Assembly (NCBI GenBank): GCA_963698775.1
Contig: CAVOSE010000063.1
Span: forward strand, 62,001-126,000
Length of the DNA stretch: 64,000 bases
DNA from: Thiohalocapsa sp963698775
Lineage (GTDB): Bacteria; Pseudomonadota; Gammaproteobacteria; Chromatiales; Chromatiaceae
Direction of reading: 5' to 3'
Both the position numbers and the translations under genes were made by a program. The notes under the pieces were generated by a model that saw only the letters and a list, made by a program, of their open reading frames with translations, had not been told where the DNA came from and did not search any database. Shown in pieces: positions 17,044 to 25,177 of the stretch (positions are counted from its first letter, which is position 1; every line of letters starts with the position of its first letter).

Positions 17044-17095
17044 GTATGAGATTTGACAGAAATCGCCTTAAGGCGATTTCTGTCGAATCTCATAC
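17044..17095. repeat. 52-base near-perfect palindrome
   Basis: GTATGAGATTTGACAGAAAT followed by CGCCTTAAGGCG and the mirrored ATTTCTGTCGAATCTCATAC: one mismatch in 26 pairs. Half-copies are at 5440-5467 and 21242-21265. It lies between the start of the HTH gene (16984) and the end of the hydrolase gene (17145), so it could act as a terminator hairpin, an operator, or a MITE-like repeat. Confidence 0.8.
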
Positions 17096-17144
17096 TCTAT
17101 TCGCCCAATCCGTCTGTTCCGTACGCTTTCGCGCCTTGCTGACC

Positions 17145-18608
17145 TCATTGCGAGCCAAGATCGAGGAATGCGAGCACGCGCGACCGCAGGTACGGATAGA
17201 AGGGGTTCCAGCGCAGCCGCAACATCTCCGAGGCCGGGATCTGCAGCACGCCGCGTTCGCCGCGCAAGGCAATGTCGCTGAGGTGGATGCCGGGGCTGTT
17301 CGCCGTCGGGTGACCACCGTAGACGGCGTCCCCTGGTGGAAAGGGCAGTGCGACGTGGGACAGTGAGTAGACATCGTCGGGCCAGGACAGGCCAAGTTTC
17401 GACTCGCTGATGGAGGCCTCACCTGGCCGTTTGGTGCGGGACACCACGGCATGACTGCGATCGTTTTCATTACCGACCAGGCTCAGCGTGAAGGTCAGCG
17501 TCGGATCGGCGCGCAGGGCCTGGATCGCCGCCATGGGGTCAGACTTCATGATCGGCTCCATCTCCGCCTCGCGGTTGATGTCGAACAACACCAACTCATG
17601 TTCGCCGGCGGGCAACCGCGCGAACAGGCTCGTCACCAGGGCGGGGGCCGAGACGGTGGCGTCGACGATGGACGAGAAGGCGAGCGTCGGCGGCAGCTGT
17701 TGCAGCTTGTCGGCCTTGCTCAACCGATCCAGCCCAAGTTGGATCTGTTTGGTCAGGCGGTAGACGACGTCGCCGGCGTTGACCGCGAAGGATCCGTACT
17801 TGAACGGATCATACTCGGGCAGCACCGAGTTCCAGTTGAGTTGTTCGATGCCCAGCAGGTTACCAATGCGGCCTTGCCAGACCGCCAGCGCCGCCGCCGG
17901 GCTCACGCCGATGGCCGGTGAGATCAGCACCAGACGGCTCGCCTTCGGCAGCGACTCATCCTCCACCGCCGAGAGGGCGTAGTGAACCGCCAGCGCGGCG
18001 CCGTTGGAATAGCCGACGATGTAGATCGGCACGCCGTCGGTCTGCTCGGCGAGGTGTCGCACAGCGAGCCGAACCGCGGCTGCCATGTCCTGCCAGCTGA
18101 CTTCCACCAGCCCCGACGGTGCCGTGCCGTGACCGGGGATGCGCAGTCCCAGCACCAGGGCGCCCGCGCCATGCAGGGCTTGGCCAAGACTGCGCAGGCT
18201 GTACGGGGAGTCGGACATGCCGTGCAGCAACAGCACCGCCGCCTTCGGTGTCTGCGCCGGCAGCACGAAGCTGCGGTTCCAGTTCGGCGACCAGCGCGAA
18301 GGATCGGACAGGCTGCCCCTGTTGTAGCGATTGATCAGGCGCCGCTCGTCGTCGGGTATCTTGGCGTAGATCTTCTCGTCCAGCTGGTCGAATACGCGTT
18401 GCTCCAGCGCCAGATAGTCGGCGAAGGTTGCGACGTCGGAGTCCTCGGTGAACTCCTCGTCGAGGTCGACGGTATGCCAGACGTCCAGTTCGGGCCGGTC
18501 GTCCAGGTACAGCGTAAAGACGATGACGACCACCACCAGCGCGCCGATGGTGGCGTAGGTCGATGCCGTCAGTAGATGCCAGGCAAGGCTGGTGAAACGA
18601 AAGCGCAT
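17145..18608 (-). CDS. Membrane-anchored alpha/beta hydrolase
   Basis: A 487-residue protein with one N-terminal membrane helix (about 15-36, YATIGALVVVVIVFTLYL) and a large outer hydrolase domain. LLHGMSDSPYSL at 127-138 supplies the oxyanion loop; GYSNG at 199-203 is the nucleophile elbow with Ser201; LGLRIPGHGTAPSGL resembles lysophospholipase/carboxylesterase proteins. Candidate acid and His are in the last third (SIVDATVSA; YSLSHVALPFPPGD). Its likely substrate is an ester or lipid at the periplasmic face. Length is above the 300 residues usual for the core, owing to a C-terminal extension of about 150. Confidence 0.82.
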   Translation of the reverse strand: MRFRFTSLAWHLLTASTYATIGALVVVVIVFTLYLDDRPELDVWHTVDLDEEFTEDSDVATFADYLALEQRVFDQLDEKIYAKIPDDERRLINRYNRGSLSDPSRWSPNWNRSFVLPAQTPKAAVLLLHGMSDSPYSLRSLGQALHGAGALVLGLRIPGHGTAPSGLVEVSWQDMAAAVRLAVRHLAEQTDGVPIYIVGYSNGAALAVHYALSAVEDESLPKASRLVLISPAIGVSPAAALAVWQGRIGNLLGIEQLNWNSVLPEYDPFKYGSFAVNAGDVVYRLTKQIQLGLDRLSKADKLQQLPPTLAFSSIVDATVSAPALVTSLFARLPAGEHELVLFDINREAEMEPIMKSDPMAAIQALRADPTLTFTLSLVGNENDRSHAVVSRTKRPGEASISESKLGLSWPDDVYSLSHVALPFPPGDAVYGGHPTANSPGIHLSDIALRGERGVLQIPASEMLRLRWNPFYPYLRSRVLAFLDLGSQ

Positions 18609-19028
18609 GATGGTTTCGCGAACGATAAGCTCAGTCGACTCGGCGGAGGGCTGCGGAGCCGGGGTCGGCTCCAGTGACTTGCTGGGCGCTATGCAACCTC
18701 GGGCATCGGGCGGATTCCAAACACCAAGCCCTTGTGGTCAAGCGGTTCGGTGCTTCCAGGTTCATTCTTGGCCACCGAGAGGTTTCGGAAAGAGGATGCT
18801 AAGTTGCTGGTTTCGCCTTTCGGTGAATTGCCGTGGCCGACCAAGTTGGAATCGCGCGTTACCAGTCTTGCATTATTGCCTAGGGATGACTGAGGGTCAG
18901 GGCCAGCTCTATACCCAGGATGGCGGGCTCGCGATGGAAGGATCTTGTCTTTGCGTGAAAAATGCAAGACCCCACCTCCTCGCGTCTCCTGCTTTGCACC
19001 AGGTGGCGCGTAACAGCGGGATAGCGTC
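18609..19028. other. Intergenic, no gene seen
   Basis: About 420 bases between two minus-strand genes. No open frame with convincing codon use, no repeat of the families named here. It must hold the promoter of the hydrolase gene, but I could not pick out -35/-10 elements with confidence. Confidence 0.4.
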
Positions 19029-20570
19029 TTAATGCGAGTAATAGAGGCCCCCGCCAGGACCTAACGGCCAATCTGCAATGATCCAGAGTCCGAGCAGCAG
19101 TGACCACGCGCCCGCGAACACCAGCGCATAGGGGAGCATCAGCGCCAACAGGGTGCCGAGACCGGCCTTCGGCTGATAGCGTCGCAGAAAGGCTAGGATG
19201 ATCACCAGGTACGGATTGAACGGCGTAATGCCGTTGGTCACCGAGTCACCGACGCGATAGGCCGCCTGGGTCAACTCCGGGCTGATGCCCACCTGCATGA
19301 ACATGGGCACGAACACCGGCGCGAACAGCGCGTACTTGGCCGACGCCGAGCCCATGATCAGGTTGCCGATCATCACCAGCGCGACGAAGGCCAGCACCAG
19401 CGCCGTGGTGGGTATTTGCAGCCCCGCCAGCCAGTCGCCGCCGGTGATGGCGAGCATCTCGCCAAGCCGGGAATGGGCGAAGCAGGCGATGAATTGGGCA
19501 GCGAAGAACGCGAGCACGAGATACGGCCCCATGGTCTTCATGGTCTCCGCCATCATGTCCACCACGTCGCGGTCGTTGCGGATGCTGCCGGCGCCGAGGC
19601 CGTAGGCGAGGCCGGTTGTCAGGAAGACTATCAGCAGTAACGGGACCAGCACTTCCATCCACCGTGGAAAGTGTTCACCCTCGCCCGCCAGCGGTGCGCC
19701 GGGGATCAGCACCGCGGCGAGGATCAAGACCATAAGCACCAGCAACGATAGCCCCGCCCACTGCAGCCCGCGATCTTCCGCCGCAACGCCGTGCCCCACA
19801 GATGTCAGGGCGGCGGATGGCGGGCCCTCGGACTGGGGCTTCGCGCTGTTGCCCGAAGCGAGACGCGGCTCTACCACGCGCACCGTTACCAGGGCGCCGA
19901 CCAGCGTCAGCACCAGGGTGGATGCGATCATGAACCACCAGTTGGCACTGATCGCCACCCGGTAGTCCGAGTCGAGCAGCGCCGCGCCGGCGGTGGAGAG
20001 GCCTGCCAACATCGGGTCCACCCCGGTGATGAAGAGATTCGCGGAGAAGCCGCAGGTGACGCCGGCCGTAACCGCCGCGATGCCCGCTAGTGGCGAGCGG
20101 CCCGCGGCCAGGAACAACGCCCCGGCCAGGGGCGGCAGCACCACATAGCCCGCGTCCAGCGCCAGCGAAGACAAGATGCCAACCAATACCGTCGCCGGCG
20201 CCAGTAGGGCCGACGGTGTCGCCGACAGCAGCCGCCGCAGCAGCACCGGCAGCAATCCGGAACGCTCGGCGACGCCGATGCCGAGCAGCCCGACGAGGAC
20301 TACGCCGAGCGGCGGAAACCGAATAAAGTTGTCCACGACATGCGACAGCCACCACCACAACCCGTCGCTATCGAGCAGGCTCGCGGGACGGATGGTGTCA
20401 AGTACGGGTTGGCCATCGCGCTCGACGCTGCGCTGTACCTGCCAGCCGAGCCAGACCGCCAGTTGCGATAACAGCATCAACAGCAAGGTGCCGAGCGCGA
20501 ACAGCGTCGCCGCGTCCGGTAGGCGGTTGCCGGCGCGCTCCACCCGATCGAGCCAGTGGCCGCCGTTCAT
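19029..20570 (-). CDS. AbgT-family transporter
   Basis: A 513-residue membrane protein of the AbgT family (p-aminobenzoyl-glutamate uptake in E. coli; MtrF and YdaH act as sulfonamide/antimetabolite exporters). Family features: an N-terminal VERAGNRLPDAATLFALGTL, two re-entrant hairpin regions (GVTCGFSANLFITGVDPMLA and FNPYLVIILAFLRRYQP), ADFFAAQFI-type stretch LAFFAAQFIACFAHSRLGEM, and the end NGITPFNPYLVIIL. About 11-13 helices. It stands alone, with no abgAB hydrolase genes nearby, so an export or folate-catabolite role cannot be chosen. Confidence 0.9.
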   Translation of the reverse strand: MNGGHWLDRVERAGNRLPDAATLFALGTLLLMLLSQLAVWLGWQVQRSVERDGQPVLDTIRPASLLDSDGLWWWLSHVVDNFIRFPPLGVVLVGLLGIGVAERSGLLPVLLRRLLSATPSALLAPATVLVGILSSLALDAGYVVLPPLAGALFLAAGRSPLAGIAAVTAGVTCGFSANLFITGVDPMLAGLSTAGAALLDSDYRVAISANWWFMIASTLVLTLVGALVTVRVVEPRLASGNSAKPQSEGPPSAALTSVGHGVAAEDRGLQWAGLSLLVLMVLILAAVLIPGAPLAGEGEHFPRWMEVLVPLLLIVFLTTGLAYGLGAGSIRNDRDVVDMMAETMKTMGPYLVLAFFAAQFIACFAHSRLGEMLAITGGDWLAGLQIPTTALVLAFVALVMIGNLIMGSASAKYALFAPVFVPMFMQVGISPELTQAAYRVGDSVTNGITPFNPYLVIILAFLRRYQPKAGLGTLLALMLPYALVFAGAWSLLLGLWIIADWPLGPGGGLYYSH

Positions 20571-21279
20571 TGCTGGTCTAATGGGACTTGGGAACCGGCG
20601 ACATGCTCCGTTTCTCGGCCTGGGCGCGAGGACAGGCTGTCGATGAACTCGATGACGACATACCCGCCTGGGTGTCGGAATGGGCGGATGTCAATTGGTT
20701 TACTCGGGCTACTCGTACTTGGCATCGGTCCGTCTTGCGTCGCGTTGTTTGCGTATGGTGGAACCGCCACCATTGATTCCTGCCTATTTACCGCGTTTTG
20801 CCCGCTTCTGATCGGGGCGTGGGACATCATCCCTGACTCACGGTCTCCGCGCAATTTGGGTACGGGTCCTGCGTCGGCTGTGATCACCCCGCACTTTCAG
20901 GCGGCCATGCGCCGGTTCTGCTGCAGCGAACGGCGCGGGCGAGGTGCATGCGGTCGAACAGGCCCAAGGCGCGACGCGGCGATGGTTCCCAGGGCCGATG
21001 CATATCGGCCGCGACCACGACCGTCCGCTTCCGACTGCTTCTGCTGCTGCAGTTCCACCAACCCCAGGCGCCGCATGCGCTCCCGCATCATGGGGAATTA
21101 GGCGATTGCCGGAGACGTTCACACCAGATTGCCCCGAATTTTCGTTTGTCTTCTAAGGAGCAATAACCGGCGCATAGTCGCGCTGTGCAACGGTTCGCGC
21201 GGCACCGAAGACGGGCTAAAAAGTAAGCAAAAAGCAAGATGATATGAAATTTGACAGAAACCGCCACTTTCGAGTCACT
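20571..21279. other. Intergenic; probable decayed DNA
   Basis: About 700 bases with only short, overlapping frames of poor quality on both strands. A plus-minus ambiguous stretch at 20880-21110 has codon-like composition (minus-strand reading includes HRPWEP and LGLFDRMHLARAV in one frame) and may be an old insertion-sequence fragment, but I cannot name it. At 21242-21265 is a worn copy of the GTATGAGATTTGACAGAAAT repeat. Confidence 0.35.
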
Positions 21280-21672
21280 TCAGATGGCGTTGTGAGCATC
21301 GCGTACCCGTTCCATCCGCTGCCTAACCTCCGACGCGATCTCAGCCACCTCGGTTCGATCGACGAGTTGCAGAACGGCCTCCGGGTCCATGAAGGCGACG
21401 ACGACGGTGCCGTCGGCGTCTTCGCGCACGACCACATTGCAGGGTAGCAGCAGCCCGATGTCGGGCTCCGCCTCCAGTGCCCGATTGGCGAGCGGGGGAT
21501 TGCAGGCGCCGAGGATGCGGTAGGGCCGCTTCTCGATCCCCAACTTGCTCTCCAGCGTGGCCTTGACGTCGATGTCGCTCAGCACGCCGAAACCCTCTAC
21601 CTTCAGTGCCGCGGTGACACGGGCGACGGCTTCATCGAATGTGATCTTCAGTGTCGTGGAAAATCCGTACAT
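21280..21672 (-). CDS. DUF302-family protein
   Basis: A 130-residue protein made of a single DUF302 domain: MYGFSTTLKITFDEAVARVT, then GFGVLSDIDVKATLESKLGI, the YRILGACNPPLANRALEAEP block and GLLLPCNVVVREDADGTVVV. The Cys in LGACNPP and LLPCNVVV are the conserved pair of the family. GAGGAG about ten bases before ATG 21672 decides the start. DUF302 proteins are small cytoplasmic or periplasmic proteins, often near redox or sulfur-metabolism genes; no biochemical role is established. No signal peptide here. Confidence 0.88.
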   Translation of the reverse strand: MYGFSTTLKITFDEAVARVTAALKVEGFGVLSDIDVKATLESKLGIEKRPYRILGACNPPLANRALEAEPDIGLLLPCNVVVREDADGTVVVAFMDPEAVLQLVDRTEVAEIASEVRQRMERVRDAHNAI

Positions 21673-21878
21673 CGCATATGACTCCTCTGTTAGTTGTGAA
21701 AACTGGGCGCCCGCCTTGTGCCGGCGGAGCCACACAGCGGCAGCTCGGCGGCATCCGTGTACATCGCACGGAAGAGACCCTCCCAGGCGAGCACGGTTGC
21801 ATCGCAGACGAAGTTGCTGGCTTGGCGCGAGGTGCCGAGCATAACGAAGCGGACATTGTTGTCCACATCGTAGACGCC

Positions 21879-22580
21879 TTAAGGCACCAGCGTTGGTAGC
21901 AAGCCTTGCGGCGAAGCCTGGTGCGGGATCTCGCGGAGATCGCGGTGCTGCGGCAGTTGTCGCCGCATCAACTCCACGAAGCTGTCAGGCTGGAACATCT
22001 GATTTCTCAGTTGCTCCCAGAGGGCAGGTTGGCTCTTTCTTTCAGCGATGAATCGGGCGTAGTGCGCGACAGCCTCGGACTCCGTCTCATCGAAGGCGGC
22101 GAGGATTGTCCGCGTCTCCAGTCATTCCGGCGCCGTTTCCTCACCGATCATGGCCCGGTAGCTGCTCCAGGACCAATCGGCAGCCGTGTGCACCATCCGC
22201 GGCCGCACCGGATTGAGCACCACCTAGCACGCCAGTTCCAGCAGATACGCCTCCTTTTGCACCAGGATCGCCTTGTAGCGCTCTTGGAACACATGCCCTG
22301 AACGATTGTAGCTTCGGTTGAAGCGCTGCGTGTAGACGCCGTTGAGTTGCCGCATACCCTTGGCCAGATTCGTGTCCGGGGTCTCCACCAGCAGGTGGTA
22401 GTGGTTGGTCATCAGGCAGTAGGCATGCGCCGCCCAATTGAACCGCCCCCAAACACCGGCCGAGACATCGAGAAACAACCGGCGGTCGCCATCAGCAAGC
22501 CAGATCGCCTCCCGCTCATCTCCGCGATTGGTAACATGGTAAAGTGCACCGACGAATTCGAGGCCAAGGGGTCTGGCCAT
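21879..22580 (-). pseudogene. REP-associated (RAYT) Y1 transposase, two nonsense mutations
   Basis: The minus strand encodes 233 codons of a RAYT (IS200-like HUH) transposase: GALYHVTNRGDEREAIW, then CLMTNHYHLLVETPDTNLAK with the HxH metal motif, and HVFQERYKAILVQKEAYLLE. In-frame TAG at 22224-22226 falls where relatives have the Tyr of LARYVVLNPVRA, the likely catalytic Tyr; a second stop, TGA, replaces a Trp further on (around 22113). The remaining frame (SWSSYRAMIG; FVELMRRQLPQH) is otherwise open to TAA at 21879. These proteins mobilise REP palindromes such as those at 5.2, 24.4 and 52.4 kb. Confidence 0.85.
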
Positions 22581-22657
22581 GTTTCCAAGTCTAGCCTAGA
22601 AAAAGGCCGGGTGGCCGCAAACGACGGGACCCCGACTTTCTTGCCTCCGACTTCTCC

Positions 22658-23638
22658 TCACCGGAGCTTGCGCGGAGCATCCGCTACGGCAACGTCGGCC
22701 ACAGCACCCGAACAAACTGGTCCGCAGACTCGCGGTCGCTGCCAACGATGATGCGTTGCGTGCCATCGGCGGCCTGTTCTAGCTGTCCCACTGACTTCGA
22801 TCCGCTCTCCGGTCTGCGCTTGACCGGTGTAGGTGGCGGTGTATGCGAGCACCTCGCCGGTGTCCGGATGGTCGATACCGAGCCGGGCTGGGTAGTGGAA
22901 GGCTCCCCGGTCGTCGTTCACGGTAGCTATGAGCCGGATTGCGCCGAGCTTGCGCCAGGTCTGTCGCGTTACTGCGAATACCGGGGTTTCGTGGATCAGG
23001 CTCAGGTCGAACTTGATGCCCTCGAACAGCGCCTTGTTGTGCTTTCGCGCCTCATGCCAGCGAAAGGTCTGGAAGTCCAGGGCGCAGCCCCGTCGCCGAT
23101 ACGCGTCCGCCCAGGCGGCATTGTCTAGGTCTGTGCAGACGCCCCGACCGATCAGCCGCGGGACGGCTTCGCGCGCCTGTCGGAACGCGGCCTCGTCATA
23201 GATCACCAGGTCGATATCCGAATCGGCGCGGTGACAGCCCGCCAGCAGCGAGCCGGTGATGCCGACGTTTTCGCTCGCGACACCCTGTTGGGCCAGCGCC
23301 TGCACCAGCCGTACGGCCCGCGCCTCGAACGGGTCGTTGTCGGCCTGTTTGCCGAGCAGTTCGCGCACGCGCTGGCGGGGTTTCAGGTGCCTGACGACAT
23401 CTGCCGGACGCACGCCGTGCAGGGCGGCCTGGCGGCGTTCGCAGCGGTAGAGGTACTTTGGGTGCGACTCGCCTAGCAATGCGTTCGCGGCGTCGGTGGC
23501 GAGCTTTTGCAGGCTGCCGTCCGGTGTCGTGCGATAGCGCAGAAAACAGGGTATCCGCGGCTCGTCGTCGCTGTAATCGACCACCGCAAAGACAAGACCC
23601 TCGGCGGTGGTGACGAAGTCCCGTGGTAGCCAACTCAT
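22658..23638 (-). CDS. Nucleotidyltransferase-domain protein, C-terminus shifted
   Basis: Residues 125-150 hold the polymerase-beta-type motif GITGSLLAGCHRADSDIDLV: GS, then Asp-x-Asp for two metals. The N-terminal 90 residues (MSWLPRDFVTTAEGLVFAVV onward; PKYLYRCERRQAALHGV) are typical of an uncharacterised bacterial family of about 310 residues. After GERIEVSGTA the frame drifts into an Arg-rich tail; shifting by one base there (about 22775) gives EQAADGTQRIIVGSDRESAD then QFVRVLWPTLP ending at 22684, which looks like the true end. The gap to folK upstream is 10 bases, so they form an operon. Substrate unknown. Confidence 0.75.
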   Translation of the reverse strand: MSWLPRDFVTTAEGLVFAVVDYSDDEPRIPCFLRYRTTPDGSLQKLATDAANALLGESHPKYLYRCERRQAALHGVRPADVVRHLKPRQRVRELLGKQADNDPFEARAVRLVQALAQQGVASENVGITGSLLAGCHRADSDIDLVIYDEAAFRQAREAVPRLIGRGVCTDLDNAAWADAYRRRGCALDFQTFRWHEARKHNKALFEGIKFDLSLIHETPVFAVTRQTWRKLGAIRLIATVNDDRGAFHYPARLGIDHPDTGEVLAYTATYTGQAQTGERIEVSGTARTGRRWHATHHRWQRPRVCGPVCSGAVADVAVADAPRKLR

Positions 23639-23648
23639 GGCAGCAGGG

Positions 23649-24140
23649 TCATGGCAGCCGTTCGATGATCTGTCTATAGCGGATGCGCTCGGTCAGTTCG
23701 CGCAGCGGTTGCCGCTCGACCGGGTGTTGTACGTCGGCGGCGATGTCTAGCAACGGGCTGAGCATGAAGTCGCGCTCGAGCAGGGCAGGGTGGGGGATGC
23801 GCAGGTCCGGGGCATCGACGACGGCATCGCCGAACAAGAGGATGTCCAGATCGATGGTACGCGGGCCGTTCTTGATGGCCCGGACGCGGTCGAGTCGCTG
23901 CTCGATGGCCTGGGTGTGCCGCAGCAGGTCTTGAACGGACAGCGCGGTGGACAGGGCGACGACGAGATTGATGAAGTTGGGCTGGGTCTCGATGCCCCAG
24001 GGTTTGGTCGCATACCAGGCGGACTCGGCGACGAGGTGGGTGTCCGGGAGACTGCCGAGCAGGTCCAGGCAGCGGCGGATGTTGTCGCGTGGTTCGATGT
24101 TGGAGCCGATGGCGATGTAGGCGGTGGTTGGCTTGGGCAT
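23649..24140 (-). CDS. folK: 6-hydroxymethyl-dihydropterin pyrophosphokinase
   Basis: Transfers pyrophosphate from ATP to 6-hydroxymethyl-7,8-dihydropterin in folate synthesis. The 163-residue product shows the family pattern: YIAIGSNIEPRDNIRRCLDL at the start, the WYATKPWG loop, FINLVVALST, and the signature GPRTIDLDILLFGD with two metal-binding Asp, followed by LRIPHPALLERDFML. Complete and of normal length. In many gammaproteobacteria folK lies beside pcnB or panB; here its downstream partner is the nucleotidyltransferase gene. Confidence 0.96.
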   Translation of the reverse strand: MPKPTTAYIAIGSNIEPRDNIRRCLDLLGSLPDTHLVAESAWYATKPWGIETQPNFINLVVALSTALSVQDLLRHTQAIEQRLDRVRAIKNGPRTIDLDILLFGDAVVDAPDLRIPHPALLERDFMLSPLLDIAADVQHPVERQPLRELTERIRYRQIIERLP

Positions 24141-24382
24141 GCGGTTGAGTACAGGGAGTAGGGGGTCGGAGATTCAGGCACATTATTCGCCTGGTCTAAA
24201 GGACTGGGACCGCCGACTTCCAGTCGGCGCTGCTGCACGGGCCGTGCGTGCGCTTCGCCCTTCGGTGCTGCCGACGCAAAAGTACCGTGTCGCGGTGACA
24301 CGCGCCGGTTGGAAAACGGGCGCTTCCAGTGCTCGTGCACCGCGGCGGAAGGTCGGAGAACGTTGGGGCAACCCGCGGTGCC

Positions 24383-24446
24383 GTGGGAGCGAGTTGTAGT
24401 TGCGACCATCTCCGTCGCGGCGGTCGCGATTGCAAATCGCTCCCAC
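24383..24446. repeat. REP-like palindrome, copy B
   Basis: Starts GTGGGAGCGAGTTGTAGTTG and ends GCGATTGCAAATCGCTCCCA C. Its right 45 bases nearly match copy C at 52.4 kb (both read GTCGCGATTGCAAATCGCTC before CCACAACCGCG). It abuts shell copy 3. The preceding stretch 24200-24380 is non-coding. Confidence 0.75.
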
Positions 24447-24452
24447 AACCGC

Positions 24453-24603
24453 GAGACCGTGAAAGTATTCGGCGCCATGCTGATTCGGCGTCATGTTGTA
24501 GGCTGGGTTGAGCTTGCGAAACCCAGCTTTCAACGCGTTACGGCGCGGTCGACGCTGGGTTTCGTTCCTCAACCCAGCCTACAGAGAATACTTTCACAAT
24601 CTC
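24453..24603. repeat. Shell element, copy 3 (AGTATTC ends around a TAGGCTGGGTTGAG palindrome)
   Basis: Left end GAGACCGTGAAAGTATTC (24453-24470) and right end, inverted, GAGATTGTGAAAGTATTC (24586-24603): 16 of 18 identical. Inside are exact 16-base inverted arms, TGTAGGCTGGGTTGAG (24497-24512) and CTCAACCCAGCCTACA (24568-24583). The inner palindrome is unrelated to those in copies 1 and 2. Confidence 0.7.
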
Positions 24604-24637
24604 CTGCGGCTGGTTTCGGCATGTTCGCAGCGGAGTG

Positions 24638-25177
24638 TTAGCGCTCTGCCGGACCTGCGCGCAGCCTGGTCGAGAGCTTTTGCGCAAGGCGCTCAACGCC
24701 CTTGCGGCTGACGACGTCCTGCTGGCCCTTGATCTCCACCAGCAGGTCCTCGGCGACCTCGCCGGTGCGGGTATCCACCAGGCGCGCCATCAGGTAGACG
24801 AACAGGTAGCTGGGCTTGTGCAGGCGACCCACGACGACCCAGTCGGCGCCGTTGGCGGCGCCGAGCCGGGCGGTCACCTCCGGGTGTTCGAACAGGTAAC
24901 CGAAGGCAGCATCGGCCTCGCCGATGGCGGCGGGATCGATCTCGACGACCTGGACGTCGCCGGCCTCACGCAGTGCCTGTTCCAGCATCGGCCGCAGGGA
25001 TGCGGTGCGTTCGCGCTCCGCGTCGGTGTTCGGCAACAGCGTCAGGTCGTTGAGCTCGAAGTCCAGCACCGCCAGTGTCGACTGGGCCTGTGCGGTGGCA
25101 AGCAGGCTTGCGGTCAGCAAACCCCACGACAGGACCCAAGCGAGGACCCGCGATCGCCCGATCCGCGCGCCATTCAT
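24638..25177 (-). CDS. Exported DUF2380-type protein
   Basis: A 179-residue protein with a signal peptide (ARIGRSRVLAWVLSWGLLTA to AQAQ). The mature part begins STLAVLDFELNDLTLLPNTD, the pattern of DUF2380, followed by a helix-rich segment and GADWVVVGRLHKPSYLFVYL, MARLVDTRTGEVAEDLLVEI. Such proteins resemble the TolB-N/FlgO-like curli-type alpha-beta fold. Its ATG overlaps the restored stop of the formate dehydrogenase alpha gene by ATGA, so it is translationally coupled to it and likely acts in the same process. The role is unknown; DUF2380 genes are found near PQQ-enzyme genes, which suits the neighbours. Confidence 0.8.
   Translation of the reverse strand: MNGARIGRSRVLAWVLSWGLLTASLLATAQAQSTLAVLDFELNDLTLLPNTDAERERTASLRPMLEQALREAGDVQVVEIDPAAIGEADAAFGYLFEHPEVTARLGAANGADWVVVGRLHKPSYLFVYLMARLVDTRTGEVAEDLLVEIKGQQDVVSRKGVERLAQKLSTRLRAGPAER

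Noticed and set aside
20838..21122. Possible transposase remnant
   Set aside because: Only fragments such as LGLFDRMHLARAV in one frame; no DDE or zinc motif, so I left it as unassigned decayed DNA.
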